A DNA stretch of 64,000 bases from Viridibacterium silvisoli (GTDB lineage Bacteria > Pseudomonadota > Gammaproteobacteria > Burkholderiales > Rhodocyclaceae): positions 248,001 to 312,000 of the forward strand of contig NZ_JAYXHS010000001.1 of assembly GCF_036017035.1 (NCBI RefSeq), in the 5' to 3' direction. A model generated the notes under the pieces. The model searched no databases and had not been told where the DNA came from. It worked only from the letters and a program-made list of their open reading frames with translations. Every line of letters begins with the position of its first letter. Within the stretch, counting starts at the first letter, position 1. Positions 1 to 7,811 of this stretch are shown here, one piece after another. The translations under genes and the position numbers were made by a program.

Positions 1-620
1 GAGGTCACACCGAGCGACTTGATGTAGTCCAGCGCCGCGGGATGCGCCATGCCGGCGAAGGTGCCACGCTCGTGCTCCGGCACCTCCGGGTGCAACTTCG
101 TGAAGCCGCGCACGTGGGTCTCGTAGAAAATGGTGTGGTCCCATGGCACGCGGATCTTGTGGTCCACATTCCAGCTGAACGAGGTGTCGACAACGCGGCA
201 CTTCGGTACCAGAGCGGCGCTGTCGCGCTCGTCATAGGAGAGATCGGCGTCAGCGTGGCCGACCTCGTAACCGAACAGCTCGGGCCCCCACTTCAGCCGG
301 CCGACGTGCTCCTTGGCGTAGGGGTCCATCAACAGCTTGTTGGGGTTGAAACGGTGGCCCGCATCGGGTTCGTACGGGCCATGCACGCGATAACCGTACA
401 CCGCCCCAGGCGTCAGGCCTTTGATGTAGACGTGCCAGACCTCGTCGGTGAACTCCGGCAAGCGGATACGCTCCAGCTCACGCTTGCCGTCTGCATCGAA
501 CAGGCACAGATCCACTGCAGTGGCGTGCGCTGAAAACAGCGCAAAGTTGACGCCGGAGCCGTCCCAGGTTGCGCCCAGCGGAAACGGGCAGCCTTCGGAA
601 ATCTTGTAGGTAGCGGCCAT
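1..620 (-). CDS. glgX: Glycogen debranching protein GlgX, N-terminal part (cut by window edge)
   Basis: The minus-strand frame starting at the ATG at 618-620 is open to the window edge (about 206 codons). It begins MAATYKISEGCPFPLGATWD and continues with GVNFALFSAHATAVDLCLFD, the CBM48/early-set N-terminal domain of isoamylase-type GH13 enzymes. Further on come VYGYRVHGPY, RFNPNKLLMDPYA and IFYETHVRGFT, all typical of GlgX, which removes alpha-1,6 branches from limit-dextrins during glycogen breakdown in the cytoplasm. A ribosome site AAGGGAG lies just upstream of the ATG. The GH13 catalytic residues lie outside the window. It could also be a trehalose-pathway isoamylase relative (TreX), which has the same fold. 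Confidence 0.9.
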   Translation of the reverse strand, partial: MAATYKISEGCPFPLGATWDGSGVNFALFSAHATAVDLCLFDADGKRELERIRLPEFTDEVWHVYIKGLTPGAVYGYRVHGPYEPDAGHRFNPNKLLMDPYAKEHVGRLKWGPELFGYEVGHADADLSYDERDSAALVPKCRVVDTSFSWNVDHKIRVPWDHTIFYETHVRGFTKLHPEVPEHERGTFAGMAHPAALDYIKSLGVT

Positions 621-855
621 CAGAAACTCCCTTGTCTCACGGACCGTGTAGTTCTTACACGGCAGCTATCGCACAAGGCCGTCTTCCGGCCCGTTACGAC
701 GAATTTGTTACAGCAGGCATGCCGTACAGCGCTGACAGAGCACGCCGCGTGCCGCACTGCCGGGCGCGGCCACAACGGGCTATTGAAAAGGCGCGCGGCA
801 GCACAAGATAGGAGCTACTTCCGAAACGGCCGGCACGGTCCGCAAAGGCAATACG

Positions 856-1677
856 ATGCCCATGATCATCATTACCAGCGTGGCCTTGCTCATCGTGCTG
901 TGGCTGGCGAGTGAGCCTCTGCTCGTCGAGCTGCGCCGCAGACGCATCCGCCGCGAGCCCTTTCCGGCCGAATGGCGCGAGATCCTGCGCGCCCGCGTAC
1001 CCTACTTCCGCGTGCTGCCTGCCGACCTGCAACTGCAGCTGAAGAAACACATGCAGGTCTTTCTTGCCGAGAAGACTTTCATCGGTTGCGCCGGGCTGGA
1101 GGTGACGATGGAAATGCGCGTCACCGTCGCCGCGCAGGCCTGCCTGCTGCTGCTCAACCGCCGTGCCGGTTACTTCCGTAATCTGCGGCAGATCCTCATC
1201 TACCCCGGCGCATTCATCGTCGACCGCGTGCAGACCGATGGCAACGGCGTGCTGCAGGACCAGCGCCAGGTACTTGCGGGCGAATCCTGGACGCAAGGCC
1301 AGGTCATCCTGTCGTGGGATGACACGCTGGATGGCGCAGCCGTCATCGACGACGGTCGCAACGTGGTCATTCACGAATTCGCCCATCAACTCGATCAGGA
1401 AAAGGGCCACGCCAACGGCGCGCCCTACCTCTCGCATCGCAGCCGCTACAAGCGCTGGGCGCAAGTGCTCAATACCGAGTTCGAAAAACTGCAGGCGCAG
1501 GCAGACAGCGGCGAGCCTTCCCTGTTCAGCTACTACGGCGCTACCAATCCGGCCGAGTTCTTCGCCGTCACCTCGGAAGTATTCTTCGAGCGCCCGCAGG
1601 AAATGGCCGCGCACTATCCCGAGCTTTACCGCGAGCTCAGCGAGTTCTATCGCGTCAATCCACTGAGCTGGTCATAG
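856..1677 (+). CDS. mtfA: Zinc-dependent peptidase, MtfA family (M90)
   Basis: The 273-residue product has one N-terminal hydrophobic segment (residues 3-18) and the zinc-peptidase motif HEFAH at residues 173-177, followed by QLDQEKGHANG, the MtfA/DUF980 signature. In E. coli MtfA binds the repressor Mlc and so affects glucose PTS expression; it also has aminopeptidase activity. Length fits the family (about 265 residues). The start is the ATG at 856. The gene stands alone, divergent from glgX across 235 bp. Whether it acts on an Mlc-like regulator here cannot be told from sequence. Confidence 0.9.
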   Translation: MPMIIITSVALLIVLWLASEPLLVELRRRRIRREPFPAEWREILRARVPYFRVLPADLQLQLKKHMQVFLAEKTFIGCAGLEVTMEMRVTVAAQACLLLLNRRAGYFRNLRQILIYPGAFIVDRVQTDGNGVLQDQRQVLAGESWTQGQVILSWDDTLDGAAVIDDGRNVVIHEFAHQLDQEKGHANGAPYLSHRSRYKRWAQVLNTEFEKLQAQADSGEPSLFSYYGATNPAEFFAVTSEVFFERPQEMAAHYPELYRELSEFYRVNPLSWS

Positions 1678-1761
1678 CTGGTCATTGCTGGTCATTGCTG
1701 GCCATAGCTTCGCCACAGCGGTAGCCTCTGTCCGTGCGTAAGTGTGCAACGGAGGATCACG

Positions 1762-2220
1762 ATGAATGTCTTTGAAGAAAGCCAGGGCCAGCTCAGCGGC
1801 CTGCAACAGTTGCAGGCGCTGATCGCCAAAGGGCGACGCCCGCCGATTGCCGACACGCTGGACTTCAACCTCGTTGAAGTCGAGGAAGGTCGCGCGGTGT
1901 TCGAGGCCACTCCCGGGCGTCATGCCTACAACCCGCTGGGCAGCGTGCATGGCGGCTATGCTGCCACCTTGCTCGATTCGGCCTGCGGCTGCGCCGTGCA
2001 CTCATGCCTCAAGGCAGGTCAGGCCTACACCACACTGGAACTGAAGATCGCCTATCACCGTGCGATGACGGTGGAGACCGGCGTCGTCCGCGCGGAAGCC
2101 CGGGTGATCACCATCGGCAAGCGCGTGGCCTTCACCGAAGGGAAACTCACCGATGCAGAGGGCAAGGTCTATGCCTCGGCCACTTCGACGCTGATCCTGA
2201 TGGAACAACGCGCATCATGA
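1762..2220 (+). CDS. PaaI-type hotdog-fold thioesterase
   Basis: A 152-residue protein of the PaaI/YigI hotdog thioesterase group, which hydrolyses acyl-CoA thioesters in the cytoplasm. The segment GSVHGGYAATLLDSACGCAV carries the HGG-x3-TLLD pattern on the central helix of the fold, and later strands (TLELKIAYHRAMT, VRAEARVITIGKRVAFTEGK) fit the family. The start is set at 1762 because GGAGG lies six bases before that ATG; an upstream in-frame start at 1744 has no ribosome site. A VOC protein follows after 40 bp and is probably co-transcribed. The natural acyl substrate is unknown. Confidence 0.85.
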   Translation: MNVFEESQGQLSGLQQLQALIAKGRRPPIADTLDFNLVEVEEGRAVFEATPGRHAYNPLGSVHGGYAATLLDSACGCAVHSCLKAGQAYTTLELKIAYHRAMTVETGVVRAEARVITIGKRVAFTEGKLTDAEGKVYASATSTLILMEQRAS

Positions 2221-2260
2221 ATCCGCATGACATACAGATTACGCACTGCGGGCAATCACG

Positions 2261-2641
2261 ATGACCTTGCAGCCCGCCATTCCCATCCTGCGCATCTTCG
2301 ATGCCGATATCGCCCGGGCTTTCTATGTTGACTGGCTGGGCTTCACGCTCGACTGGACGCACCAGTACGACCCGACTTTCCCGAAGTATCTGCAGGTATC
2401 GCGCGGTGCGCTGATCCTGCACCTGAGCGAGCATTACGGGGATGGCTCACCCGGCGCGAAGCTGCTCATCCACACGGACGACGTCGACGCACTGCATGCC
2501 GAACTGGCGACACGGCCCAACCCGCGCATGCGCCCAGGCGTCGAAGTTGCGCCGTGGAATGCCAGACTCATGGAAGTGATCGACCCCTTCGGCAACAAGC
2601 TGATGTTCAACCAGGATCTCGATCTGCACCCGCAGAAATGA
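2261..2641 (+). CDS. VOC-superfamily protein (glyoxalase/bleomycin-resistance type)
   Basis: A 126-residue single-domain VOC protein. Two beta-alpha-beta-beta-beta modules are recognisable: IPILRIFDADIARAFYVDWL at the N-terminus and the closing VIDPFGNKLMFNQ, where the acidic metal or ligand position is expected. Proteins this short work as dimers and include glyoxalases, dioxygenases and bleomycin-binding resistance proteins; the sequence does not say which. It lies 40 bp after the thioesterase gene on the same strand. Drug resistance should not be assumed. Confidence 0.8.
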   Translation: MTLQPAIPILRIFDADIARAFYVDWLGFTLDWTHQYDPTFPKYLQVSRGALILHLSEHYGDGSPGAKLLIHTDDVDALHAELATRPNPRMRPGVEVAPWNARLMEVIDPFGNKLMFNQDLDLHPQK

Positions 2642-2644
2642 AAA

Positions 2645-2665
2645 CAGCGCCGGCAATCGGCGCTG
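2645..2665 (-). terminator. Intrinsic terminator for the metallo-beta-lactamase-fold gene
   Basis: CAGCGCCG and CGGCGCTG form a perfect 8-bp stem around the 5-base loop GCAAT. Read on the minus strand the hairpin is followed by TTTT, about 30 bp after the stop of the gene ending at 2694. On the plus strand there is no T-run, so it is mainly a minus-strand terminator. Confidence 0.7.
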
Positions 2666-2693
2666 TGTGGCTTCAAATAACCATCCCGCTCCA

Positions 2694-3545
2694 TCAATCC
2701 AGATAAGCCGGGAATTTCGGCAGCAGCTTGAAGTCGAGCGGGTCATGCTGGACGAACAGCTTGCCCTTGCTGTTCTTGACGATGGCCTCCACGCGGTCGA
2801 TGGAGGCCAGCGTGTCGGCGCGCTCGACGTTGAAGCTCGGCACACGGTGGAACTTGCGGTTCTCGCGCGTGTGATACAGATCGCCGGACAACACCACCGT
2901 ACCGGCCTTCTTCAACTTCAGCACCAGCACCTGGTGACCCGGCGTGTGGCCGGGCGTCTTGAGGATGCGCACGGAGCCATCGCCGAAGAGGTCGAGGTCG
3001 CTATCGATCATCTGCGTCTTGGCCGACTTGTAGCCCGCGAAGGCTGAGGGATCGACGCCAAAAGGCGGCGGGGTTGACTGTGCCCAGGCCAGCTCGGCAG
3101 AGTTCAGGATCCAGGTCGCCGCCGGGAAGGCATTGGCATTGCCCATGTGATCGAAATGCATGTGCGAGAAAGCCACGTAGCCAACGTCGCCAGGTGCCAC
3201 GCCAATACCCTGCAATTGTGATTGCAGGCTGGTATCGACGTGGAGCAGGAAGCCCCCGTTGTCGACGCCATCCTTGTTGCCGGCCAGCTTGTCGCCCAGG
3301 CCGGTATCCCACAACAAAGTCCCTTTGGGATGGCGGATCAGGAAGCACGGCGTGACCACCTTGCCGGACTTGCCGTCGTACTCGCCCGTGTCGGCGAACA
3401 TGCCCATGTCCTTGATGTCGATGCGCCCGCAGTCGATGGCATACAGGCGCAGCTGTTGCACGGGTTCGGCCGCGTGGGTGCTGCCCACGCCGGCGAGCAT
3501 GAGGGATGCGACGAGACCCGTCGCAGAGAATATCTTGCGTAGCAT
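2694..3545 (-). CDS. Exported metallo-beta-lactamase-fold hydrolase, N-acyl homoserine lactonase-like
   Basis: A 283-residue protein with a signal peptide (MLRKIFSATGLVASLMLAG, cleavage near THA-AEP) and the binuclear zinc motif HMHFDH (H128, H130, D132, H133). Further metal ligands are expected at GHTPGHQ and LSGDLYH. The overall pattern (LYAIDCGRI, TPCFLIRHPKGTLLWDTG, terminal FVQHDP) is that of the AHL-lactonase-like subgroup that opens lactone rings, but the export signal differs from cytoplasmic quorum-quenching AiiA. The start at 3545 is supported by AAGGAG six bases upstream; a longer frame beginning at 3656 lacks this. Substrate remains a guess. Confidence 0.85.
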   Translation of the reverse strand: MLRKIFSATGLVASLMLAGVGSTHAAEPVQQLRLYAIDCGRIDIKDMGMFADTGEYDGKSGKVVTPCFLIRHPKGTLLWDTGLGDKLAGNKDGVDNGGFLLHVDTSLQSQLQGIGVAPGDVGYVAFSHMHFDHMGNANAFPAATWILNSAELAWAQSTPPPFGVDPSAFAGYKSAKTQMIDSDLDLFGDGSVRILKTPGHTPGHQVLVLKLKKAGTVVLSGDLYHTRENRKFHRVPSFNVERADTLASIDRVEAIVKNSKGKLFVQHDPLDFKLLPKFPAYLD

Positions 3546-3755
3546 GAAAGCTCCTTGAGAAAGACGCAGCACAGAAGCCGGCTGCGAAGACACGAGCATA
3601 GGAGAAGCAGCTTGCGCGAAACGCTCGAAATCGCGCGCGAACTGCTCACGGCGCACTCAGAGCCTCCCGGCACCAGACCCCGTCATGCCCGCGGACGCGG
3701 GCCTCCAGCGGCGTTGCTTACCCGGCTCGACCGCTTGCCCGCTGCAGCCGGGATC

Positions 3756-4625
3756 TCAGGTGCCGCCGACGTTCGACGGCTCTACACCATAGCGCTCGGC
3801 AAAGCGCTTCACGAAACTCGACGGCGAGGCGTAGCCGACGCGTGCAGCGACTGACTTGATCGGCAAGCGCGTGGTCAGCAACAGGTTCAGCGCATATGAC
3901 AGGCGCGCATCCGCCAGCACCTGTCGCAAGCTCGTGCCTTCTTCTGCAAGGCGACGACGCAGCGTTGCGCCACTCGTGGCCAACTCCGTCTCGACATCGC
4001 TGGAGCTCCATTCGCGCGCCGGGTTTGCCGCGATCATGATGCGGATGCGCGCCGCCAAGGTCGCCACCGGTTCAGCCAGCACGCCGGTGTGCCCGCTGGC
4101 ATGCAGTTTGAGCAGGATGCCGACGAGCACGTAGCGCGCGCGCACCTCGTCGCCGCGTGCCATCGCCTCGCACCAATCGAGCAGCTCCTGCGCCATGTCA
4201 GCTAAGGTTACGCGGCCGATCGCACCGGGCTCGCCCTTGCCATGCAGCTGCGGTGGCACCAGGCCCCGCGCTGCCGTCACGGCTTCGGCGCACAGCGCGA
4301 TGGCTACGGCGACATAGTTACCCGTGCGCTCATCAGGGACATTCTGCATGTCGATCTTGCGCGCATTCGGCACCAGAATGATTTCGCCCGGCACGAAAGT
4401 GCTCCAGCCTTCACCCTCGCGAACACGCTTGAGCCCCTGCAGGGGGATCGCCAGCAAGCCGCTGTCGATGTCCATCGCGTTGAGCTGATGCTGGCTGCGC
4501 GAACGCACGCAGACGCAGGAAGACGGGCCTTCACTGACCACGCGCGCCAGCCGCGCGAGCACTTCGCTCTCGCGGGACAGGTCGGGTACAGCGGGGACGG
4601 AACGCAATGCGGTGACGGGGCTCAT
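3756..4625 (-). CDS. AraC-family transcriptional regulator
   Basis: A 289-residue regulator. The N-terminal 160 residues form a cupin-like sensor region (MDIDSGLLAIPLQGLKR, GWSTFVPGEIILVPN). The C-terminal 100 residues carry the two helix-turn-helix units of AraC proteins: SGATLRRRLAEEGTSLRQVL and IKSVAARVGYASPSSFVKRF. It is divergent from the DJ-1/PfpI gene at 4762 with 136 bp between them, so control of that gene is likely by context. The start at 4623-4625 is chosen because the reading frame upstream runs antisense through the neighbour. Confidence 0.88.
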   Translation of the reverse strand: MSPVTALRSVPAVPDLSRESEVLARLARVVSEGPSSCVCVRSRSQHQLNAMDIDSGLLAIPLQGLKRVREGEGWSTFVPGEIILVPNARKIDMQNVPDERTGNYVAVAIALCAEAVTAARGLVPPQLHGKGEPGAIGRVTLADMAQELLDWCEAMARGDEVRARYVLVGILLKLHASGHTGVLAEPVATLAARIRIMIAANPAREWSSSDVETELATSGATLRRRLAEEGTSLRQVLADARLSYALNLLLTTRLPIKSVAARVGYASPSSFVKRFAERYGVEPSNVGGT

Positions 4626-4761
4626 TGACTCAAGATAGCACGCGCACCCTCGCCTGCAGCGTGTTGCACAGGGCGCAGTCGCGACAGCCGGGATCACTGC
4701 ATGCTGACCGGAAGGGGAGAAATGCGAGCACAGACGCTCGCATACGAAGAGGAGACCTCCC

Positions 4762-5337
4762 ATGCCGAACCAGACCCAGCCCGCACAAGGCACAGCCCTG
4801 AGCGGCCGCCAGATCGCCATGCTGCTGACAGATGGCGTAGAACAGGTGGAATACACCGACCCACGCAAATTCCTTGAAGCACATGGCGCCCGTGTCACGC
4901 TGATCTCGCCGAAGTTTCGCGGCGACTCGATACAAGGCTTCAACCACCTCTCGCCCGGCGACCAGTTCGAGGTCGAGATGGACCTGCGCGACGCACGCCC
5001 CGAAGACTTCGACGCGCTGGTGCTACCGGGAGGCGTGGCCAACCCCGACCAGCTGCGCACCAACGTCACCGCCATCACCTTCATCCGCGAGTTCGCGCGC
5101 GAGAACAAACCGATTGCAGCCATCTGCCACGGACCGTGGACGTTGATCGACGCCGGCCTCACCCAGGGCAAGCGCATGACCAGTTGGCCGAGCCTCAAGG
5201 AAGACCTGTGCAACGCCGGTGCGGAATGGAGCGACGAGGCCGTCGTCGTCGACGGCAAGCTCGTCACCAGTCGCAAGCCTGCCGACATCCCGGCTTTCTC
5301 CGACGCGATCCTGCGCAAACTGACGCAGGCTGCATGA
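4762..5337 (+). CDS. DJ-1/PfpI-family class I glutamine amidotransferase-like protein
   Basis: A 191-residue PfpI/YhbO-type protein. The nucleophile elbow AICHGPW places the reactive cysteine at residue 122 and its partner histidine at 123; an acidic partner is expected in VEQVEYTDPRKFLE near the N-terminus. Members are described as stress-linked deglycase or glyoxalase-like enzymes and as general stress proteins; the exact reaction is debated. GAGGAG precedes the start. It is divergent from an AraC regulator and 63 bp upstream of tspO. Confidence 0.9.
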   Translation: MPNQTQPAQGTALSGRQIAMLLTDGVEQVEYTDPRKFLEAHGARVTLISPKFRGDSIQGFNHLSPGDQFEVEMDLRDARPEDFDALVLPGGVANPDQLRTNVTAITFIREFARENKPIAAICHGPWTLIDAGLTQGKRMTSWPSLKEDLCNAGAEWSDEAVVVDGKLVTSRKPADIPAFSDAILRKLTQAA

Positions 5338-5400
5338 CATCAGCAATCGCACCGTGCCGGACCTGCCGGTACGGTGCGCAATCACACTGCAGGAGACAAC

Positions 5401-5916
5401 ATGCACGACATCCTCGCTCCGCGACGTAGCGCCTCGCTTGTCGCCCTTTTTGGCTGGCTCGCGCTGGCCTTCGCCGCCGCCGCGGTGGGCAGCATCGCCT
5501 CGGCCAATGCAGCGTCCTTCTACCGGCAGCTTGTGCTACCCGGCTGGGCACCACCGGCATGGTTGTTTGCGCCGGTGTGGTCCGCCCTCTACCTGCTCAT
5601 GGGCGTGTCAGCCTGGCTGGTGTGGCGAGAACGTGGCCTGCATGGTGCGCGTAGTACGCGTGTTGCGCTGACACTGTTCGTTGCGCAGCTTGTCGTCAAT
5701 GCCCTCTGGTCATGGCTGTTCTTCGCCTGGCAGCGTGGCGCGCTGGCCATGCTCGACATCATCATCCTGTGGGGCCTGATCGTCGCAATGGTCGTCGCTT
5801 TCTGGCGCATCTCGCCACGCGCTGGCGCCTTGCAGTTGCCGTATCTCGCCTGGGTGAGCTTCGCGAGCGCGCTGACCTGGGCCTGCTGGCAACAGAATCC
5901 GCAGCTGCTCGGCTAG
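5401..5916 (+). CDS. tspO: TspO/MBR family tryptophan-rich sensory membrane protein
   Basis: A 171-residue protein with five predicted membrane segments and the TspO hallmark LPGWAPPAWLFAPVWSALYL. Later segments are rich in Trp (VNALWSWLFFAWQ, ALTWACWQQNP). TspO binds porphyrins and helps control tetrapyrrole-linked stress responses in alpha- and betaproteobacteria. The start at 5401 is supported by AGGAG five bases upstream; an earlier in-frame start at 5374 lies within the spacer after the DJ-1 gene. Co-transcription with that gene is likely. Confidence 0.9.
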   Translation: MHDILAPRRSASLVALFGWLALAFAAAAVGSIASANAASFYRQLVLPGWAPPAWLFAPVWSALYLLMGVSAWLVWRERGLHGARSTRVALTLFVAQLVVNALWSWLFFAWQRGALAMLDIIILWGLIVAMVVAFWRISPRAGALQLPYLAWVSFASALTWACWQQNPQLLG

Positions 5917-5971
5917 AGAGGGCTCGCCGAAACCATCGCGCGCACAGCCTGTCCATGAGACAACACAACGC

Positions 5972-6319
5972 ATGAAAGGCCTACGCATGCCCGCCGGCTG
6001 GATTTCCGTACTGCAACTCGTGCCTTGGGGAGAGGTCATTGCCAACGCCCCGAAGCTCGCCGACGCCGCGAAGAATTTCTGGGGCAAGGTCGCGAAGAAG
6101 CCGCCTGCCGCACCCGACACCAGCAGCGCGCCCTCGCTGCAGGCACAGGTCGCGCAACTGCACGAACAGATGCTTGCATCCTCAGAGCTGATCAAGGCGC
6201 TCGCAGAACAGAACACGCAGCTGATCAAACGCGTGGAAACCATGAGACGCCGCACGCTCGGGCTCGCCGTCATCGTCGCCATCACCCTTGCGATCGCGAT
6301 TGCGGCGCTCCTGCGTTGA
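5972..6319 (+). CDS. Small tail-anchored coiled-coil protein of unknown function
   Basis: A 115-residue protein that I cannot assign to a named family. Residues 45-90 are a heptad-like helix (LQAQVAQLHEQMLASSELIK onward), followed by positive residues MRRR and a C-terminal membrane segment (LGLAVIVAITLAIAIAALLR). That gives a cytoplasmic coiled coil anchored at its C-terminus. A second possible start lies at 5987. It follows tspO by 55 bp and ends 4 bp before the convergent HAD gene. Confidence 0.65.
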   Translation: MKGLRMPAGWISVLQLVPWGEVIANAPKLADAAKNFWGKVAKKPPAAPDTSSAPSLQAQVAQLHEQMLASSELIKALAEQNTQLIKRVETMRRRTLGLAVIVAITLAIAIAALLR

Positions 6320-6323
6320 GCCC

Positions 6324-6947
6324 TCACAACAAGCGCGTGACCAGCTCCCCGACCGAGTTGAAGCATTCCTCCGGCGCTTGCGCCTGCAATACATCGAAAC
6401 GCGAATAGCCCCAGGCCACGGCACCGAACGCGATCCTGCTGGCACGCGCGGCCTCGTGGTCGCGCAGTTCGTCGCCGATGTAAAGCATTGCCTGCTGCGG
6501 CAGAGCGCTGCGCTTGAGCAGCTGTTGCAGCTTGTGTCGCTTGCCGAACAGATCGACACCGCATTCAAAATGGGTAATCAGTGCAGCGTCCTCGCCGAGC
6601 ACCGCGCGCACGTTGTCCGCCGAGTTGGAACTGACCACGGCCAGTTCGATGCCTGCCGCCGACAGTTGCTGCAAGGCTGGTGCAATACCGTCGAAGAGCG
6701 GGATGCGACCGATATCGGCCGCCATCAGTCGCTTGAAGTGAGCCCCCACCTGCGGGAACTTCCACAGCGGCAGGCCGACATGGCGCATCAGCGCACGGGC
6801 GTCATAGCCACGCAGGCGTTCGATGTCCGCGTGATCGATGCGGGAGAATCCATGGGCGTCAGCCAGCGAACCAAACACGTCGATGAAGAACGGGAATGAA
6901 TCGGCCAGCGTGCCGTCGAAATCAAACGCGATGAGTCGGTATTTCAA
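6324..6947 (-). CDS. HAD-superfamily phosphatase (phosphoglycolate phosphatase-like)
   Basis: A 207-residue HAD hydrolase. Motif I is FDFDGTLADS (nucleophile and acid/base Asp near residues 9 and 11), motif II VVSSNS, the motif III lysine lies around FGKRHKL, and motif IV is YIGDELRD. A helical cap follows motif I, as in Gph/beta-phosphoglucomutase relatives, which act on small phosphorylated metabolites. The frame has no upstream ATG; the start is taken as TTG at 6947 with GGAAG about eight bases before it. Substrate is not predictable. Confidence 0.82.
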   Translation of the reverse strand: MKYRLIAFDFDGTLADSFPFFIDVFGSLADAHGFSRIDHADIERLRGYDARALMRHVGLPLWKFPQVGAHFKRLMAADIGRIPLFDGIAPALQQLSAAGIELAVVSSNSADNVRAVLGEDAALITHFECGVDLFGKRHKLQQLLKRSALPQQAMLYIGDELRDHEAARASRIAFGAVAWGYSRFDVLQAQAPEECFNSVGELVTRLL

Positions 6948-7103
6948 GATCGGAGCTTCCGCAGCGAAGAAGGCGGCAATGTATCGTAGTCACGGTGACA
7001 AACCGATGGCTTGTCCGGCATGACATCGTAGAATCATGGCTGCGCAACATTGCCGCTTCAGTCGGGCGCCTCATGAAGGACCGACATCCCCCACGGAGGT
7101 TCC

Positions 7104-7796
7104 ATGTCATCCCTGCTGCCCTATGTGGCCACCTTCCTGAAAGCGCTGGCGCTGATACCGCTGACCTTGCTGCCCATCATCAACCCGCTGAGCGGCGCAC
7201 CGATCTTCGCGCAGACCGCGGGCAACAATCCGTATGTCGTGACATTGATGGCGCGCCAGGTTGCCATCAACGGCTGGTTCATCCTCGTGGGCTCGATGCT
7301 GATCGGCAGCTACGTGCTGGAGGTCTTCGGCATCTCGCTGCCCATCGTGCGCATTGGCGGCGGCCTGCTGGTCGCCGCAGCGGGCTGGCGCATGCTCAAC
7401 GACCACGGCGCCGATGCCGTGCAGGACGCCGTACAGGATGCCGTTGCGCAACAGGCCTCAGACATGTCGGTGCTGGAGATCAAGCGGCGCAGCATCTTCC
7501 CGATGACGTTTCCGCTGACCGTGGGTCCGGGCTCCATTGCGGCGGCGATCGCGCTGGGCGCGAATTTTCCGGACACCCCTCTGCGCTTTCTGCACGGCGT
7601 CATCATCGCCACGGTCGGAGCATCCCTGACCGTGGCCGTGGTCTACCTCGTCTATAGCAATGCGGCGCGACTGCTGCAACGCCTCGGTGACGTCGGCACG
7701 CTGGTGATGATGCGCCTGATGGCCTTCATCCTGCTGTGCGTCGGCATCGAGATCATGTGGACCGGCTGGGCCGAGCTCAATCACATCGGGTCATGA
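7104..7796 (+). CDS. MarC-family integral membrane protein
   Basis: A 230-residue protein with six predicted membrane helices and the MarC/NAAT signatures LLPIINPLSGAPIF near the N-terminus and FPMTFPLTVGPGSIAAAIAL in the middle. Some relatives are described as neutral amino acid transporters, but most, including E. coli MarC, have no proven function. GGAGG lies just before the start. It stands alone, divergent from the HAD gene. Confidence 0.88.
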   Translation: MSSLLPYVATFLKALALIPLTLLPIINPLSGAPIFAQTAGNNPYVVTLMARQVAINGWFILVGSMLIGSYVLEVFGISLPIVRIGGGLLVAAAGWRMLNDHGADAVQDAVQDAVAQQASDMSVLEIKRRSIFPMTFPLTVGPGSIAAAIALGANFPDTPLRFLHGVIIATVGASLTVAVVYLVYSNAARLLQRLGDVGTLVMMRLMAFILLCVGIEIMWTGWAELNHIGS

Positions 7797-7811
7797 GCTG
7801 CGGCGCCAGCG

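Noticed and set aside
3756..5318. A 520-codon minus-strand frame
   Set aside because: Only the part below 4625 resembles AraC; the rest is antisense to the DJ-1 gene and reads as low-complexity Arg/Ser sequence.
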